NCBI GenBank assembly: GCA_035649575.1
Contig: DASRJH010000263.1
Span: forward strand, 1-19,241
Reading direction: 5' to 3'
Length of the DNA stretch: 19,241 nt
DNA from: DASVAL01 sp035649575
Lineage (GTDB): Bacteria; Planctomycetota; UBA1135; UBA2386
The notes beneath the pieces are model-generated. The model ran no database searches and was not told the DNA's origin. It worked only from the letters and a program-made list of their open reading frames with translations. The position numbers and the translations under genes are program-made. This document shows positions 1 through 7,172 of this stretch, one piece after another. The first letter of the stretch is position 1, and the number at the start of each line of letters is the position of its first letter.

Positions 1-876
1 CTGCACCGCGAACACGCGCTTGAACCGCTCGAAGCCGTAGATCGCATAGATGACCTCGCGCTCGGCCTGCTTGAGCGGTTCGGTGACCACGAAGGTGCTC
101 GATCCCCGCAGCAGCGGGATGCCGATGGTCGCATCGGCGAACGATCCCAAGGAGGAGTCATTGCCCGGCACGAGCAACTTGACCAGGTCGAACGCCAGGT
201 TCAGGGTCATGAAGATGCCGTTCTCGAACCGCTTCGCCACACCCAGGCCCGCGGTGCCGAACGCTGAGGTCGTGTTCGGGTCGGCGCTGAGGTCCCGCTC
301 GATCTCGCCATTCAGCAGTCCCGCCCAGGTCAGGCCAAAGCGGTCGCGCTCCAGGTCGAGGGCGAGGGCGGCCTGGAAGACCAGCTCCTTCTGCAGCTGG
401 TACTCACGGCTGTTGCGGGCGCCGATCTGCAGCGAGTCGACGAGTGTGAGCTTGAGCGTGCCCGTTGTGCTCCACGGGATCGACGGCTGCGCAGAGTGTG
501 GCTCGAAATAAGTGTCGTCTGGCCATTGCTCGATACGGCGTACGTCGTGCGAGCCGAGAGAAGCCGGGTCCGACTGCGGCAGCACTTGATCCAGCAGCAG
601 TCGACGCCGCAGGGTGTCCGCGGGGGTCTCGATCGAGAACGGTTCGCTGTGCCCCAGCAGTGATTTCCGCGCTTTGTCGATGATCTCGTAGGAAGCGGTG
701 TCTGCTTCTCGCCGATAGTCAGCGGGCGTCGAGCACGAACCGAGGATCTGCACCGAGGCCGTGAGCAGCATCGAGATGCCGAGCCGTACACGTCGCACGC
801 CGTAGAGCGGCTGGACGACCAGCCGACAATCCGGGCACCACTTACCGTTCGATGTGTTGGGTGTGGATGTTGTCAT
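1..876 (-). CDS. TolC-like outer-membrane efflux protein, 3' end cut by window edge
   Basis: The minus strand is open for 292 codons from the ATG at 876-874 to the window edge. The protein looks like an outer-membrane factor of the TolC/OEP family, which forms the outer-membrane channel of tripartite pumps. Residues near 85-240 carry the long helical segments (ARNSREYQLQKELVFQAALA) and the strand-rich part, and the edge shows PLLRGSSTFVVTEPLKQAER, typical of planctomycete OEP proteins. It lies 9 bp downstream of the ATPase stop, last in the visible operon. A lipobox-like ILGSC follows a hydrophobic stretch at about residues 34-47, so it may be a lipoprotein. The first ATG adds a WCPDC motif ahead of that signal. 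An internal GTG at 798-796 would give a cleaner signal (VRRVRLGISMLL), but neither start has a clear ribosome binding site. Family sure; exact start and substrate unknown. Confidence 0.85.
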   Translation of the reverse strand, partial: MTTSTPNTSNGKWCPDCRLVVQPLYGVRRVRLGISMLLTASVQILGSCSTPADYRREADTASYEIIDKARKSLLGHSEPFSIETPADTLRRRLLLDQVLPQSDPASLGSHDVRRIEQWPDDTYFEPHSAQPSIPWSTTGTLKLTLVDSLQIGARNSREYQLQKELVFQAALALDLERDRFGLTWAGLLNGEIERDLSADPNTTSAFGTAGLGVAKRFENGIFMTLNLAFDLVKLLVPGNDSSLGSFADATIGIPLLRGSSTFVVTEPLKQAEREVIYAIYGFERFKRVFAVQ

Positions 877-885
877 GAGACGAGG

Positions 886-1584
886 TCAGGCCGGCGAACG
901 GGAGACGGGCTCGTCCGCGACGACGAGACCATCCTTGATGCGGATGATCCGGCGGGCGCGCTGCGCGACTTCGAGCTCGTGCGTCACGATGATCACGGTC
1001 TTGCCCGCGGCATTCAGCGAGGCGAGCAGGTCGAGGATCTCCAGCGTGGTGCCCGAGTCGAGGTTGCCGGTGGGCTCGTCCGCCAGGAGGATCGTGGGGT
1101 CGCTGGCCAGGCTACGTGCGATCGCTCCGCGCTGCTGCTGGCCGCCGGACAGTTGCGACGGCCGGTGGTGGATCCGGCTGCCCAGTCCGACCATTTCGGC
1201 CAGTTGCCGGCAGCGCCGTTGGTGGGCTGCAGAGATCCAGCCGCGGTAGAACAGCGGCAGCACGATGTTCTCGAGCAGCGTGAGCTCCGGGACGAGGTTG
1301 AACTGCTGGAAGATGAAGCCGATCCGATCCGCGCGGATCTCGGAGAGGCGCGAGTCGTCGAGTCGCGAAACCTCCTCGTCGCCCAGGAAGTACCGTCCCG
1401 AGCTCGGCCGATCGAGACAGCCCAGCAGGTTCAGCAATGTCGTCTTGCCAGAACCGGAAGGCCCCATGATCGCGACGTAATCACCCTCCGGGATGCCGAG
1501 CGTGACGCCGCGCAGTGCCTGCACGACCCCGCCACCCATCGGGTACTCCTTTCTCACGTCCTGCAGTCGTACGGCCCACTTCAT
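886..1584 (-). CDS. ABC transporter ATP-binding protein, MacB/LolD type
   Basis: This 232-residue cytoplasmic ATPase powers the adjacent permease. Visible motifs in order are Walker A GPSGSGKT (about residues 43-50), the Q-loop in FIFQQFNLVPELT, the signature LSGGQQQR, Walker B ILLADEPTGNLD and the switch histidine in VIIVTHE. Length and motifs fit the MacB/LolD/FtsE group of ABC ATPases. The start is the ATG at 1584-1582, which overlaps the permease stop as ATGA and so implies translational coupling. The outer-membrane factor starts 9 bp after its stop. In MacB of E. coli the ATPase and permease are one chain; here they are two genes, a common alternative. The residue right after QQQR is glycine (RGAIARSL) where most relatives have valine. 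Substrate cannot be told from sequence. Confidence 0.95.
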   Translation of the reverse strand: MKWAVRLQDVRKEYPMGGGVVQALRGVTLGIPEGDYVAIMGPSGSGKTTLLNLLGCLDRPSSGRYFLGDEEVSRLDDSRLSEIRADRIGFIFQQFNLVPELTLLENIVLPLFYRGWISAAHQRRCRQLAEMVGLGSRIHHRPSQLSGGQQQRGAIARSLASDPTILLADEPTGNLDSGTTLEILDLLASLNAAGKTVIIVTHELEVAQRARRIIRIKDGLVVADEPVSRSPA

Positions 1585-2837
1585 GCGTATCTCAGCGCTT
1601 CGATCGGGTCCATGCGTGCGGCCCGGCGAGCGGGATACAGGCCGAACACGATCCCGACCACGACGGAGATGCCGAGTGCCAGGACCATCGACTGGATCGT
1701 GACGATGGTCTTCATGCCGGCGGCCCACTCGACGATCGCGGGGATCGCCAGGCCCAGGCCCAGACCGAGGATCCCTCCGCAGACCGACAGCAAGACGGTC
1801 TCGACCACGAACTGGAGCACCACGTGCCAGCGCTTGGCGCCAAGGGCCCTGCGAATGCCGATCTCCCGCGTCCGCTCGGTCACGGTAGCGAGCATGATGT
1901 TCATGATGCCGATGCCGCCGACCAGCAGCGAGATCCCGGCAATCGAACCGAGAACCCAGCTGAAGATGCTCTTGGTGCGCTCCATCGTGCGCAGTTCCTC
2001 GAAGGGGACCCTGATCTCGTAGTCGACGATGGGGTGCGCGTCCGCGATCAAGCGCCGGAGCATGGCGGCCTGCTGATCGATCCGCTCGGTATCCTGCAGG
2101 CGCAGGCCGATCTCGTGCACTTCGACGCACTCGTATCGCCTGCTGCCGGCACCGACGATTCGTGCGACGTTCTCCAGGCGCATGCGGCCGGTGGTCACGG
2201 GCAGGAAGATGCTGTCGTTGGGGTCGTGCAGCGCGGCACTCCGCTCGGCGCGTGGATTGAGCAAGCCGACGACGCGATACTGGCCGGAGCCCAGCTTGAG
2301 GTCCTGCCCGACCGGGTCCTCCGCACCGAACAGGGTGCGAGCGACCCTCGCACCGAGCACCGCAACGTTCGCCGCGGTGTCGAGGTCGGTATCGCTGAGG
2401 AACCGGCCGCGCGAGACACCGAGCTGGTGGATGCCCAGGAAGCTCGGAGTAGTGCAGACCAGCGGCGCAGACGTCGACGTGGCCCCTTGGTGCACCTCCT
2501 TCTGCAACGCGTAGGTGGGAGCGATCGCCGCAACCCCGGGCACCAGTGCCTCGATCCGCGCGAGGTCCGTCAGTTTGAGGCCATAGTCGATGCGGTCCTT
2601 CGATCCCGACGCCGTGCTGGGAAGGACGCTGCGCAGCACGATCCGGTCTGGGCCAAACCGGCGCAACTGAGCCTGCACCTCGTAGCTGGCTCCCTCACCG
2701 ATGGCTAGGATGGAAACGACCGACGCGACGCCGAACACCATGCCCAGCATGGTCAGCGACGAGCGCAGCTTGTGGACGCGCAGACTGCGGGCGCCGACGC
2801 GGACGAGCTGAAACCAGAACCGCGGGTCACTGCGCAT
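1581..2837 (-). CDS. MacB-type ABC transporter permease (FtsX-like)
   Basis: A 418-residue inner-membrane permease. The N-terminal membrane segment reads LTMLGMVFGVASVVSILAIG, followed by the conserved GEGA and a large periplasmic region of about 200 residues (MacB periplasmic core domain). Three C-terminal membrane segments lie around GISLLVGGIGIMNIMLATV, VVETVLLSVCGGILGLGLGL and VLALGISVVVGIVFGLYPAR. TERTREIGIRRALGAKR is the typical cytoplasmic coupling motif, and the end PIEALRYA is typical of the family. These proteins work as mechanotransmitters: they do not carry substrate through the membrane but drive efflux through the adaptor and TolC. I chose the ATG at 2837-2835, 5 bp after the adaptor stop, because homology begins there. 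The stop overlaps the ATPase start by 4 bp. Confidence 0.95.
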   Translation of the reverse strand: MRSDPRFWFQLVRVGARSLRVHKLRSSLTMLGMVFGVASVVSILAIGEGASYEVQAQLRRFGPDRIVLRSVLPSTASGSKDRIDYGLKLTDLARIEALVPGVAAIAPTYALQKEVHQGATSTSAPLVCTTPSFLGIHQLGVSRGRFLSDTDLDTAANVAVLGARVARTLFGAEDPVGQDLKLGSGQYRVVGLLNPRAERSAALHDPNDSIFLPVTTGRMRLENVARIVGAGSRRYECVEVHEIGLRLQDTERIDQQAAMLRRLIADAHPIVDYEIRVPFEELRTMERTKSIFSWVLGSIAGISLLVGGIGIMNIMLATVTERTREIGIRRALGAKRWHVVLQFVVETVLLSVCGGILGLGLGLAIPAIVEWAAGMKTIVTIQSMVLALGISVVVGIVFGLYPARRAARMDPIEALRYA

Positions 2838-2842
2838 GGTGC

Positions 2843-4858
2843 TCACTTCAGCGGGGCGACTGCCGCCAGCGTGCCGCTGAAATCGGTGCCGACCTTGACT
2901 GTGGAGCCCGCACCAGCAGCCACCGGGAAGTTGGCCGGGAAGTTGCCGGTCTTGGTCGCCCATTCGACCTCGCCCATGCCGGTCGGGTCGACGGTGACGT
3001 TGCCGATGCGGACGCCGTCGACCACGACGTCCCAGGTGGCGCCTGGCGGCCCCCCCTGCACCTTGATCTGGAACTTGAAGTTCGTGGTGGTGCCCTTGGT
3101 CTTGATCTTGTACTCGGCCTCGACGGTGATCCCGGCCGGACCGGCCAGCACACCTTCGAATGCCGTCTCCGTCTTCGTTTCCTGGGGAGCGTCCGCCGGT
3201 GCGGCGGCCACCGACCCGTCGCCGTTCAGCACGGCCGGCTGCGATCCGGCCTCAAAGGCCTGCTCGAGTGCGTCGGCAGGGAAGCCGAGCACGTCGGGGC
3301 TCAGGACGACTCTCTCACCGGCGCTGAGCCCTTCCTGCACCACGACATACTCGGCGTTGGCCTTGCCGAGCCGCAGCCGGCGAATCTCCGGGCGGCCGGT
3401 GAACACGTAGCAAACGCCGATGCGTCCGCGGCTGACGACGCTCTGCACCGGCACGGCAAGGACGTTCTGCAGGTGATCGAGCAGGATCTCCACCTTGGCG
3501 CTCATGCCCGGCCGGAGTCCCGCCGTCGCACCGTCGATGCGCACTTTGGTGTCGTAGAACTTGACCGTGGTCCGGCGCCAGTCACCTGGCTGAGGCAACG
3601 GCGAGACCGCCAGCACCGCGCCGCTCAACTCGCGATCGCGATCACCATCGATCCAGATGCGGGCCTTCATCCCGGGCTTGACTTGATTCACCCAAGCCTC
3701 GTGGATGTTCATGTTGACCTGCAGGACATCGGTGTCAGGGATGCTGAAGACGTGCTGCCGCTCGCGGATCTTCGTTCCCTCCTTGATGAAGAGCTCGACC
3801 TGGTCCTTGTCCTCCGGGGTCGGGTAGACCACGACGCCGGCCTGTGGCGCCTTCATGCTGCACTTGCTGATCTGTTCTTCGTAGTGCTTCAGCTTGGCCT
3901 GCTCCAGGCTCAGGCTCTGCTCCTCCGCCCTCTTGGTTGCCTTGGCCTGCTCGAGGGCCGCGGCGGCCAGGACCTTCCTGCGCGCGAGCGCACGCCCGGC
4001 TTCGACAACCTTGGACTCGAAGTCTCGCTTCGTGCGAGGATAGGTGTAGTCCTGCAGCAATCGCTCCTTCTCTTGCGCGATCTGGACCTTGTAGTCCATC
4101 TGCTGCAACTTGAAGCGGTCCGCCTCCACTTCGCTCAGATTGATGTAGCCATCCCGGTGCAACTCCTCCGAGAACTTCAGTTGGGTCTGCGCCCGCTTGA
4201 ACTCCTGCTGTGCCAACGCAGTGTCGGACTGCAGGGAACGGAGCTGCAACGGGTACTCGCCCTTCTCGTAATTGCCCTGGTCCAGCTTGGCGAAATCGAG
4301 GTCCTTTTCTGCGGTCGCGACCTCGCTCTCGGCCAGGCTCTCGGCTGTCGTGCAGGCCTGCACGGCTTGGTGGAAGGTCGCTTCGGCCTTGGCCACGGTG
4401 ATCTTCTGTTGGTTGAAGGTCGCGCGGCGTGTCGACGACTCCAACTCGACGACGACCGCGTCTTTCTCGACCCGCGTGCCTTCCGGAACCAATTTGATGA
4501 TGGCGACATCGCCTTCGACTTCCGACAGCACGTTGACGCTGCCTGCGCTCTCGAGCGTTCCGCTGTCGAGGACAGTGCATCGTAGATCAGCCGGTTGCAC
4601 CACGTGCACCAGCAAGCCAGAGACGTCCGAGACGTTCGGCCCCGCGCTCTTCTCGCTCTTCCCGCCCGCCTCACTCGCGAAGGCCGATCGCGCGCTGCCC
4701 CATGCCGAAGCAAGGTCTCCAGACCACAGCGTGTATGCAACACCGAGCAGCACGACGAGCACGGGGAGGACGACCCACTTGGACAGGCGCCGGCCCGCCG
4801 GTGCCTGCGCGACCGTCGGAAGTTCCAGGTCTTGGTATTGGAGCCGGGGAGCGTTCAT
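2843..4858 (-). CDS. MacA/HlyD-type periplasmic adaptor with extra C-terminal domain
   Basis: A 671-residue membrane-fusion protein linking the MacB permease to the TolC-like channel. After a short cytoplasmic tail, one membrane segment spans about residues 28-46 (WVVLPVLVVLLGVAYTLW). A split lipoyl-like half (VEGDVAIIKLVPEGTRV) leads into a long alpha-hairpin or coiled coil of about 230 residues. The other lipoyl half (MKAPQAGVVVY), a beta-barrel and a membrane-proximal domain ending near VLSPDVLGFP at about residue 525 follow. About 145 residues then follow that standard MacA proteins lack: an Ala/Pro linker and a strand-rich domain (TWDVVVDGVRIGNVTVD, then TKTGNFPANFPV). The start at 4858 is chosen because the membrane segment follows it and AGAGG-like sequence lies upstream; longer in-frame starts add only low-complexity residues. 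First gene of the operon. Confidence 0.92.
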   Translation of the reverse strand: MNAPRLQYQDLELPTVAQAPAGRRLSKWVVLPVLVVLLGVAYTLWSGDLASAWGSARSAFASEAGGKSEKSAGPNVSDVSGLLVHVVQPADLRCTVLDSGTLESAGSVNVLSEVEGDVAIIKLVPEGTRVEKDAVVVELESSTRRATFNQQKITVAKAEATFHQAVQACTTAESLAESEVATAEKDLDFAKLDQGNYEKGEYPLQLRSLQSDTALAQQEFKRAQTQLKFSEELHRDGYINLSEVEADRFKLQQMDYKVQIAQEKERLLQDYTYPRTKRDFESKVVEAGRALARRKVLAAAALEQAKATKRAEEQSLSLEQAKLKHYEEQISKCSMKAPQAGVVVYPTPEDKDQVELFIKEGTKIRERQHVFSIPDTDVLQVNMNIHEAWVNQVKPGMKARIWIDGDRDRELSGAVLAVSPLPQPGDWRRTTVKFYDTKVRIDGATAGLRPGMSAKVEILLDHLQNVLAVPVQSVVSRGRIGVCYVFTGRPEIRRLRLGKANAEYVVVQEGLSAGERVVLSPDVLGFPADALEQAFEAGSQPAVLNGDGSVAAAPADAPQETKTETAFEGVLAGPAGITVEAEYKIKTKGTTTNFKFQIKVQGGPPGATWDVVVDGVRIGNVTVDPTGMGEVEWATKTGNFPANFPVAAGAGSTVKVGTDFSGTLAAVAPLK

Positions 4859-5189
4859 GTATGGGCCTCTTCTGCGCCTGCGCCGTGTCCGTCGAAATAT
4901 ACCGAGAGCCTGCTTCTTTGGCGGAGAATCGTGCGGCGCTCGGACCTGAGTCCAGTGAGTGCCCGATGTGCCTCGCGATCGTCGAAGTCGCCCTGTGAGT
5001 CGGTGTGCCGGCGATGGCATTGGGCGGTGGTGAGCGCCCGCAGTCCTCTCCCGCCGAGGAACGCCTCGAATGCGAGGCCTCAGGAAGTCGTGTGGGTTGC
5101 CTGAACCCGGTCGAATGCAAGCGGCGGGTGTTGCTCTCAGGGAGCCCCCTTCGGGTTTTCACCTGAATCGCTGGCAACCCGGCGATTCG
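4859..5189. other. Intergenic region ahead of the efflux operon
   Basis: I see no supportable gene in this stretch. It holds the likely operon promoter on the minus strand near 4896-4901. At 5165-5188 there is a 7-bp perfect inverted repeat (GAATCGC and GCGATTC) around a 10-base loop, just left of the IS1380-like fragment. Open frames here on both strands have low-complexity composition and no recognisable domain. Confidence 0.5.
4896..4901 (-). promoter_or_regulatory. Possible -10 box of the efflux operon
   Basis: The minus strand reads TATATT here, about 37 bases upstream of the adaptor ATG. It stands out against the GC-rich surroundings. A transcript starting a few bases downstream would have a leader of roughly 30 bases containing the AGAGG near 4868. 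No convincing -35 hexamer is visible, so this is a candidate only. Confidence 0.35.
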
Positions 5190-5390
5190 GGATCGACGTG
5201 AAGACTGTGCGCCGGGCGAGGGGCGATCTCTGCTGCCGACCTTGCTTCGCAGCCAGCGCTCTCGCGTTTCGAGAATGCCGTCACGGTGCGAAGCGGCTGC
5301 AACCCGCGAGATGGAGACCATCGTGATCGATCAACTCGCGCGTCGGCATCGCGAGACGAAGGTCGTCGCGATCGACATCGATTCGACGGA
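5190..5390 (+). pseudogene. Decayed IS1380-family transposase fragment
   Basis: Two plus-strand frames together give an internal piece of an IS1380-type DDE transposase. From 5238 the frame reads DLASQPALSRFENAV, which matches the conserved LASQPTLSRFEN stretch of that family. From about 5287 the next frame reads EAAATREMETIVIDQLA, then VVAIDIDSTD, which fits the family's first catalytic aspartate region (usually D-x-D-x-T-D-D-P-T-H-G). A +1 shift near 5284-5292 separates the two. There is no start, and the sequence stops just after the DSTD, where the duplicated phytase unit begins. Only about 65 of the expected 400 or more residues are left, so it cannot be active. The left boundary is approximate. 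Family assignment is from motifs only. Confidence 0.75.
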
Positions 5391-5405
5391 CGCACGCGAG
5401 TGACA

Positions 5406-5441
5406 GCGCCGTTCGGCGAAGAGCAGCGACGACGAACGCGC
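5406..5441 (-). terminator. Possible hairpin downstream of phytase 1
   Basis: GCGCCGTTCG and CGAACGCGC form a stem with one bulge, about 10 bases past the stop codon. The same arrangement (CGCCGTTC and GAACGCG) is kept downstream of the second phytase near 7556-7590. There is no T tract, so it could be an RNA 3'-end stabiliser rather than an intrinsic terminator, or simply inherited with the duplication. Confidence 0.3.
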
Positions 5442-5449
5442 CAGATCCG

Positions 5450-6937
5450 TCAGATGTCCCCGAGGAGCCAGTCGATCCCGTTGCTGATGACGATCTGCAA
5501 GGGATTCACTCCGGGCGCGAAGGCGTAGGCCTGAATGTAGAGGTGGGTTCCGATCAAGCTGGGCACGCTGGGGATGGCGAGGGCGAACGAGCTCGTGGAC
5601 GGTGTCAGCGGCGCGGTTCCGAGCCCAAGGATGTCGATGGACTGCAGCAGGGTGCATCCGGGCATGCCGATGGTGTCCAGGGGCACGGACAGGCTGCTCC
5701 AACCCACCGCAACACCGACCACCGGCGTTGGCACGTCGACGATGGTTGCACTACCAGTCTGTCCCAGCAATGGCCGGCCGTTCGCATCGGGCACGAACCC
5801 GAGTGCTGGGGACCCGCAACCGGTTCCGTAAGCGTTCGCCGTCGCGGCGCGATGCACGCCGAGCGCGTCGTACAGCGAATCGATCGGCAGCGGCGGGCTG
5901 ACGGAGTTCGCGATGGCCTGCCACGGCACGAGCTTGAAATTCTGGTGCCCCGACGGGTTTTGCCCGTCCTGGGCGAGGAACAGGCCGCTCGGGAACGCCG
6001 GCCCCAGCTCGAGGTTGACGACCTCGATGCCGTCGGTGCTGGAGACCGCGTCGATGCCGAGTGCCAGGTTGGCGTCGATCTGGAACGTCATCCGGTACGC
6101 GTGCGGCGGGGCGCGGTCGTAGGCGACGAATCTGTTGTTGCCCTGGCTCGAGGCCAGCAGACAACCGCCGCCGCCGGCCGTGTAGTAGATCGCCAGCCCT
6201 TCGACGTCCGCCGATAGATGGCCCGAGGCAGCCGTGCTGTCGACGAGCACGCGGGCGGTGCCCGCGCCGGGCTCGGCGCCGTAGCTCCAGATGCCAACGT
6301 CCTCCTCGGAGATGAACAGCAAGCCGTTCTCGTCGTCGGCGACGCAGCCTTCGGTGGTGCTGCCGACCTCGAAGGTCCGCACCTGAATGGCGTCGACGTG
6401 GCCGGTGCCGTTGTCGAACAGCCGCCACTGCTCGACGTGGCCGTCGCTCGAGTTGCAGAAGAAGTAGTAGTCGCCGGTCACGTGGCTGCGATACATGCAG
6501 CAGCCGTAGACGTCGAAGCCGAGCGCGATGGGGTGCGCCGCGACGTTGTAGAGCCGGCGCAGGTTCGGGTCGACGGCGTAGATCGCGAGCACGTTCAACG
6601 AGCGCTCGCCGGAGGTCACGAGCGCCACCTCGGCGGGGCCCAGCCGGAAGCCGTAGCGCAGGTCGACGTTGTTCAACTCGCCGTCGGGTAGGAACTGCAG
6701 TTGGTTCCCGCCCAGATCGTAGACCGCGAGCCCGGCGTGTTTGTCGGTGCCGATCACGAGGCTCTCACTCGGCGTCGTCGGGTGGACCCAGACGACCATG
6801 TCGTCCGCCGCGTCACCCGAACTGGGGACCGGCGCCGTCTCGACCGTCGCGGTGACGCTCAGGACTTGCGCCGGTATCGACGATGACATGCACAGAATGA
6901 ATGCCGCCATCGCGGCCCGGGTAGTCGTCATCCTCAC
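5450..6937 (-). CDS. Secreted beta-propeller phytase (3-phytase family), paralogue 1
   Basis: A 495-residue exported protein. Residues 1-24 form a signal peptide ending SIPAQ. Residues about 25-350 match the beta-propeller phytase fold, calcium-dependent enzymes that release phosphate from phytate. Visible marks are DAADDMVVWVHP (41-53), NNVDLRYGF (89-97), STTEGCVADDENG (193-205), SADVEGLAIY, LASSQGNNRFVAYDR and FLAQDGQNPSGHQNFKLVPW. The usual DAADDPAIW motif has Met-Val in place of Pro-Ala. Residues about 369-495 form a planctomycete-type C-terminal domain, from AYGTGCGSPALG to SNGIDWLLGDI, perhaps for anchoring or sorting. I start it at the GTG at 6937: GAGGAG lies 6 bases upstream, and the paralogue keeps the same GTG and spacing, whereas the ATG two codons later is not conserved. 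Activity is inferred from family only. Confidence 0.9.
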   Translation of the reverse strand: MRMTTTRAAMAAFILCMSSSIPAQVLSVTATVETAPVPSSGDAADDMVVWVHPTTPSESLVIGTDKHAGLAVYDLGGNQLQFLPDGELNNVDLRYGFRLGPAEVALVTSGERSLNVLAIYAVDPNLRRLYNVAAHPIALGFDVYGCCMYRSHVTGDYYFFCNSSDGHVEQWRLFDNGTGHVDAIQVRTFEVGSTTEGCVADDENGLLFISEEDVGIWSYGAEPGAGTARVLVDSTAASGHLSADVEGLAIYYTAGGGGCLLASSQGNNRFVAYDRAPPHAYRMTFQIDANLALGIDAVSSTDGIEVVNLELGPAFPSGLFLAQDGQNPSGHQNFKLVPWQAIANSVSPPLPIDSLYDALGVHRAATANAYGTGCGSPALGFVPDANGRPLLGQTGSATIVDVPTPVVGVAVGWSSLSVPLDTIGMPGCTLLQSIDILGLGTAPLTPSTSSFALAIPSVPSLIGTHLYIQAYAFAPGVNPLQIVISNGIDWLLGDI

Positions 6938-6943
6938 AGTTGT

Positions 6944-6949
6944 CTCCTC
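6944..6949 (-). promoter_or_regulatory. Ribosome binding site deciding the phytase 1 GTG start
   Basis: GAGGAG on the minus strand sits 6 bases before the GTG at 6937-6935. The block GGAGACAACTGTG is identical before the second phytase, which supports GTG rather than the ATG at 6931 as the start. Confidence 0.75.
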
Positions 6950-7079
6950 GTTGAGGACTGCAGGCCCTCTTTGCAATTCATGCTTTCTTGATGTCTGGAA
7001 ACTCCGTTGCCGAGATGGTGGAAGCGTAGCGAGCATCGGCTTGGCGAAAACCGGCAGATGCTTGGCCACCTCAGTTTGG

Positions 7080-7094
7080 CGCAATCCGATTGCG
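7080..7094. promoter_or_regulatory. 15-bp perfect dyad upstream of phytase 1, operator-like
   Basis: CGCAATC-C-GATTGCG is a perfect palindrome with a single central base, about 142 bases before the GTG start. The equivalent site before phytase 2 (9245-9259) keeps all but one base pair. Its flanks TTGG on one side and TCGCGCCGCG on the other are identical in both copies, while much of the leader between dyad and gene has diverged. This could be a repressor or activator site; the binding protein is unknown. Confidence 0.45.
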
Positions 7095-7102
7095 TCGCGC
7101 CG

Positions 7103-7127
7103 CGATTGGTATGAGATCGATTGGTAT
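7103..7127. repeat. 10-bp direct repeat with 15-bp period upstream of phytase 1
   Basis: CGATTGGTAT occurs at 7103-7112 and again at 7118-7127. The second phytase has only one, altered, counterpart (GCTTTAGTAT near 9269-9278), so this copy seems to have gained a unit. It lies next to the dyad and may be part of the promoter or an activator site. Confidence 0.4.
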
Positions 7128-7172
7128 CAGATTACGTGTCGATACTGCGTGACAAGCGCGCTGCATCCAGCC

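Larger units (their letters stand above)
5391..7172. repeat. Tandem duplication unit, copy A
   Basis: This unit and the one at 7540-9328 match through the whole phytase gene, the flank after its stop and over 200 bp before its start. On the left, similarity begins at CGCACGCGA (5391 here, 7540 in copy B). On the right it fades after the GTGACAAGCGCGCTGCAT region. The copies are in direct orientation. The coding parts are much better conserved than the leader, which shows only patches of identity, so the duplication is not recent. Boundaries were read by eye. Confidence 0.75.

Noticed and set aside
1515..2708. A 397-codon plus-strand frame opposite the MacB permease.
   Set aside because: Asp/Gln/His/Arg-rich shadow of a clearly recognised permease; no family resemblance.
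3473..4585. A 370-codon plus-strand frame opposite the adaptor, rich in Leu, Asp and His.
   Set aside because: It mirrors the coiled-coil codons of the adaptor; no signal or domain supports it.
5165..5188. 7-bp inverted repeat next to the IS1380 fragment as an IS terminal repeat.
   Set aside because: Both arms lie on the same side within 24 bases, so it is a small hairpin and not a pair of IS ends.
4671..5321. A minus-strand frame of 216 codons over the region before the efflux operon.
   Set aside because: It overlaps the adaptor start and the IS1380 fragment on the other strand and shows no recognisable protein features.
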